Shown here: positions 60,945-64,000 of the stretch, in pieces | Position numbering within the stretch: the first letter of the stretch is position 1 | Layout of the letters: each line of letters opens with the position of its first letter | From: Petrolisthes cinctipes | Lineage: Eukaryota; Arthropoda; Malacostraca; Decapoda; Porcellanidae | Assembly: GCA_033782935.1 (NCBI GenBank) | Contig: JAWQEG010000286.1 | Coordinates: 4,353,501-4,417,500 of the forward strand | DNA: 64,000 nucleotides | Direction of reading: 5' to 3' | The notes under the pieces: generated by a model | Databases searched by the model: none | What the model was told of the DNA's origin: nothing | Seen by the model: only the letters and a program-made list of their open reading frames with translations | Position numbers and translations under genes: made by a program

Positions 60945-61298
60945 GTGTTAAAGTATTTTCAAAATACATGCTCAAAACATACTGAAAATCGATCTTTTAG
61001 GTGCACAAAAGTCGATATGTGCATGCATCTTCAGTACCCGTTTATATCTCAAATTCAGGCTCAAAACAACCGAAAATTCAATATTTTGGGGTCCCAGAAG
61101 CAATCTGTACATGCCTACTCAGTGTTAGAGTATTTTTTAAAATACAGGCCCAAAACATGCTGAAAATCGATATTTTAGATGCCCAAAGTCAATATGAGCA
61201 TGTATCTTCTGTACCCGTTTATATCTCAAATTCAGTCCCAAAACACCCGAAAATTCGATATTTAGAGGTCACAGAAGGTATCTGTACATGCCTACTCC
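60945..61298 (+). repeat. Irregular satellite unit: 354-bp dimer with chimeric second monomer
   Basis: Two 177-bp monomers occur without a separate 148-bp monomer. The second begins as type B2 and ends with the third-type right half (CAGTCCCAAAACACC, TAGAGGTCACAGAAGG). A local TTTTTTAAAA variant near 61132 disrupts the usual dyad. Confidence 0.82.
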
Positions 61299-62781
61299 GT
61301 GTTAGAGTATTTTCAAAATACAGGCCAAAAAAATACTGAAAATCGATCTTTTAGGTGCCCAAAAGTCGATATGTGCATACATCTTCTGTACCCGTTTATA
61401 TCTCAAATTCTGGCCCTAAACACCCGCAAATTCGATATTTTACGGTCCCAGAAGCGATCTGTACATGCCTACTCCGTGTTAGAGTATTTTCAAAATTCAG
61501 GCCCAAAACATGCTGAAAATCGATATTTTTGGTGCCCAAAGTCAATATGTGCATGTATCTTCTGTACCCGTTTATATCTCAAATTCAGGCTCAAAACACC
61601 CGAAAATTCAATATTTTGGGGTCCCAGAAGCAATCTGTACAGTGCTAGAATATTTTCAAAATATAGGCTAAAAACATGCTAAAAATCGATCTTTTAGGTG
61701 CCAAAAAGTCGATATCTCAAATTCAGTCCCAAAACACCCGAAAATTCGATATTTAGGGGTCCCAGAAGCGATCTGTACATGCCTACTCCGTGTTAGAGTA
61801 TTTTCAAAATACATGCTCAAAACATACTGAAAATCGATCTTTTAGGTGCACAAAAGTCGATATGTGCATGCATCTTCAGTACCCGTTTATATCTCAAATT
61901 CAGGCTCAAAACACCCGAAAATTCAATATTTTGGGGTCCCAGAAGCAATCTGTACATGCCTACTCCGTGTTAGAGTATTTTCAAAATACAGGCCCAAAAC
62001 ATGCTGAAAATCGATATTTTAGATGCCCAAAGTCAATATGTGCATGTATCTTCTGTACCCGTTTATATCTCAAATTCAGGCTCAAAACACCCGAAAATTC
62101 AATATTTTGGGGTCCCAGAAGCAATCTGTACATGCCTACACAGTGCTAGAATATTTTCAAAATATAGGTTAAAAACATGCTAAAAATCGACATTTTAGGT
62201 GCCAAAAAATCGATATCTCAAATTCAGTCCCAAAACACCCGAAAATTCGATATTTAGAGGTCCCAGAAGGTATCTGTACATGCCTACTCCGTGTTAGAGT
62301 ATTTTCAAAATACAGACGAAAAAAATACTGAAAATCGATCTTTTAGGTGCCCAAAAGTCGATATGTGCATACATCTTCTGTACCCGTTTGTATCTCAAAT
62401 TCTGGCCATAAACACCCGCAAATTCGATATTTTGCGGTCCCAGAAGCGATCTGTACATGCCTACTCCGTGTTAGAGTATTTTCAAAATTCAGGCCCAAAA
62501 CATGCTGAAAATCGATATTTTTGGTGCCCAAAGTCAATATGTGCATGTATCTTCTGTACCCGTTTATATCTCAAATTTAGGCTCAAAACACCCGAAAATT
62601 CAATATTTTGGGGTCCCAGAAGCAATCTGTACAGTGCTAGAATATTTTCAAAATATAGGCTAAAAACATGCTAAAAATCGATCTTTTAGGTGCCAAAAAG
62701 TCGATATCTCAAATTCAGTCCCAAAACACCCGAAAATTCGATATTTAGGGGTCCCAGAAGCGATCTGTACATGCCTACTCC

Positions 62782-63105
62782 GTGTTAGAGTATTTTCAAA
62801 ATACATGCTCAAAACATACTGAAAATCGATATTTTAGATGCCCAAAGTCAATATGTGCATGTATCTTCTGTACCCGTTTATATCTCAAATTCAGGCTCAA
62901 AACACCCGAAAATTCAATATTTTGGGGTCCCAGAAGCAATCTGTACATGCCTACACAGTGCTAGAATATTTTCAAAATATAGGCTAAAAACATACTAAAA
63001 ATCGACATTTTAGGTGCCAAAAAATCGATATCTCAAATTCAGTCCCAAAACACCCGAAAATTCGATATTTAGGGGTCCCAGAAGCGATCTGTACATGCCT
63101 ACTCC
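62782..63105 (+). repeat. Irregular satellite unit: 324-bp dimer with chimeric first monomer
   Basis: The first monomer starts as B1 (CATGCTCAAAACATACTG) and switches to B2 at CGATATTTTAGATGCCC, then runs into a 148-bp monomer. This fits a one-monomer deletion by unequal crossing over between B1 and B2. Confidence 0.83.
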
Positions 63106-64000
63106 GTGTTAGAGTATTTTCAAAATACATGCTCAAAACATACTGAAAATCGATCTTTTAGGTGCACAAAAGTCGATATGTGCATGCATCTTCAGTACCC
63201 GTTTATATCTCAAATTCAGGCTCAAAACACCCGAAAATTCAATATTTTGGGGTCCCAGAAGCAATCTGTACATGCCTACTCATTGTTAGAGTATTTTCAA
63301 AATACAGGCCCAAAACATGCTGAAAATCGATATTTTAGATGCCCAAAGTCAATATGTGCATGTATCTTCTGTACCCGTTTATATCTCAAATTCAGGCTCA
63401 AAACACCCGAAAATTCAATATTTTGGGGTCCCAGAAGCAATCTGTACATGCCTACACAGTGCTAGAATATTTTCAAAATATAGGCTAAAAACATGCTAAA
63501 AATCGACATTTTAGGTGCCAAAAAATCGATATCTCAAATTCAGTCCCAAAACACCCGAAAATTCGATATTTAGAGGTCCCAGAAGGTATCTGTACATGCC
63601 TACTCCGTGTTAGAGTATTTTCAAAATACAGGCCAAAAAAATACTGAAAATCGATCTTTTAGGTGCCCAAAAGTCGATATGTGCATACATCTTCTGTACC
63701 CGTTTATATCTCAAATTCTGGCCCTAAACACCCGCAAATTCGATATTTTGCAGTCCCAGAAGCGATCTGTACATGCCTACTCCGTGTTAGAGTATTTTCA
63801 AAATTCAGGCCCAAAACATGCTGAAAATCGATATTTTTGGTGCCCAAAGTCAATATGTGCATGTATCTTCTGTACCCGTTTATATCTCAAATTCAGGCTC
63901 AAAACACCCGAAAATTCAATATTTTGGGGTCCCAGAAGCAATCTGTACAGTGCTAGAATATTTTCAAAATATAGGCTAAAAACATGCTAAAAATCGATCT

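Larger units (their letters stand above)
42501..64000 (+). repeat. Satellite array, right block
   Basis: The same satellite continues in the same orientation and phase. The trimer split by the element measures 501 bp after removing 7465 bp, as for an intact B unit. Trimer marks are at 42597, 43589, 44080, 45072 and on to 63607. Between about 43 and 55 kb a subfamily dominates. Its B trimers read CAGTAACCG (43177, 44659, 46956, 47948, 48940, 49932, 54894) instead of CAGTACCCG. Many of its A trimers read GTCAAGATGTGC instead of GTCAATATGTGC. I see no gene. The last unit is cut by the window end. Confidence 0.97.

Noticed and set aside
1..64000. tRNA, rRNA or other structured RNA genes
   Set aside because: No cloverleaf-like segment, rRNA core motif or polymerase III box arrangement was recognised by eye; no covariance search could be run.

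Overview
The window is eukaryotic, repeat-rich DNA: a long AT-rich satellite array interrupted by one GC-rich, apparently young DIRS-type (tyrosine-recombinase) retrotransposon. No single-copy host gene is recognisable. Spliceosomal-type introns, the kilobase-scale higher-order satellite and the DIRS element all point to a eukaryote. DIRS1-type elements are known from decapod crustaceans, fish, amphibians, echinoderms and other groups, so an animal is likely, but the sequence does not fix the species.

Layout. (1) 1-35035: head-to-tail satellite, all in one orientation. The basic monomer is about 177 bp. Three diverged monomers (177 + 166 or 176 + 148 bp) form a trimer of 491 bp (type A) or 501 bp (type B), and A+B alternate as a 992-bp higher-order repeat (HOR). 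A superrepeat with a 5785-bp offset lies at the left end, and there are scattered irregular units (dimers, tetramers, pentamers, chimeric monomers). (2) 35036-42497: a complete 7462-bp DIRS1-like element. It has inverted terminal repeats (ITRs) of about 218 bp, an internal complementary region (ICR) at 42085-42186, a Gag-like gene split by three putative introns, a reverse transcriptase/RNase H/methyltransferase-like reading frame, a tyrosine recombinase (YR), a poly(A) signal and three long G-runs. (3) 42498-64000: the same satellite resumes in exactly the same phase; removing the element plus one ATT restores a normal 501-bp unit.

How the parts work together. Gag should package the RNA, RT/RNase H should copy it into a circle using the ICR to restore the two ends, and YR should recombine the circle into a target. 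The sequence records this: the ICR preserves a circle junction with the trinucleotide ATT, and the satellite target had ATT at exactly the insertion point. Reading frames are open and the ITRs differ by one substitution outside the tips, so the insertion looks recent. The most interesting points are the intron-split gag whose joins all restore frame, a possible alternative 3' splice site joining Gag to Pol, the exact YR crossover footprint in satellite DNA, and the nested satellite architecture with a recurring dyad.
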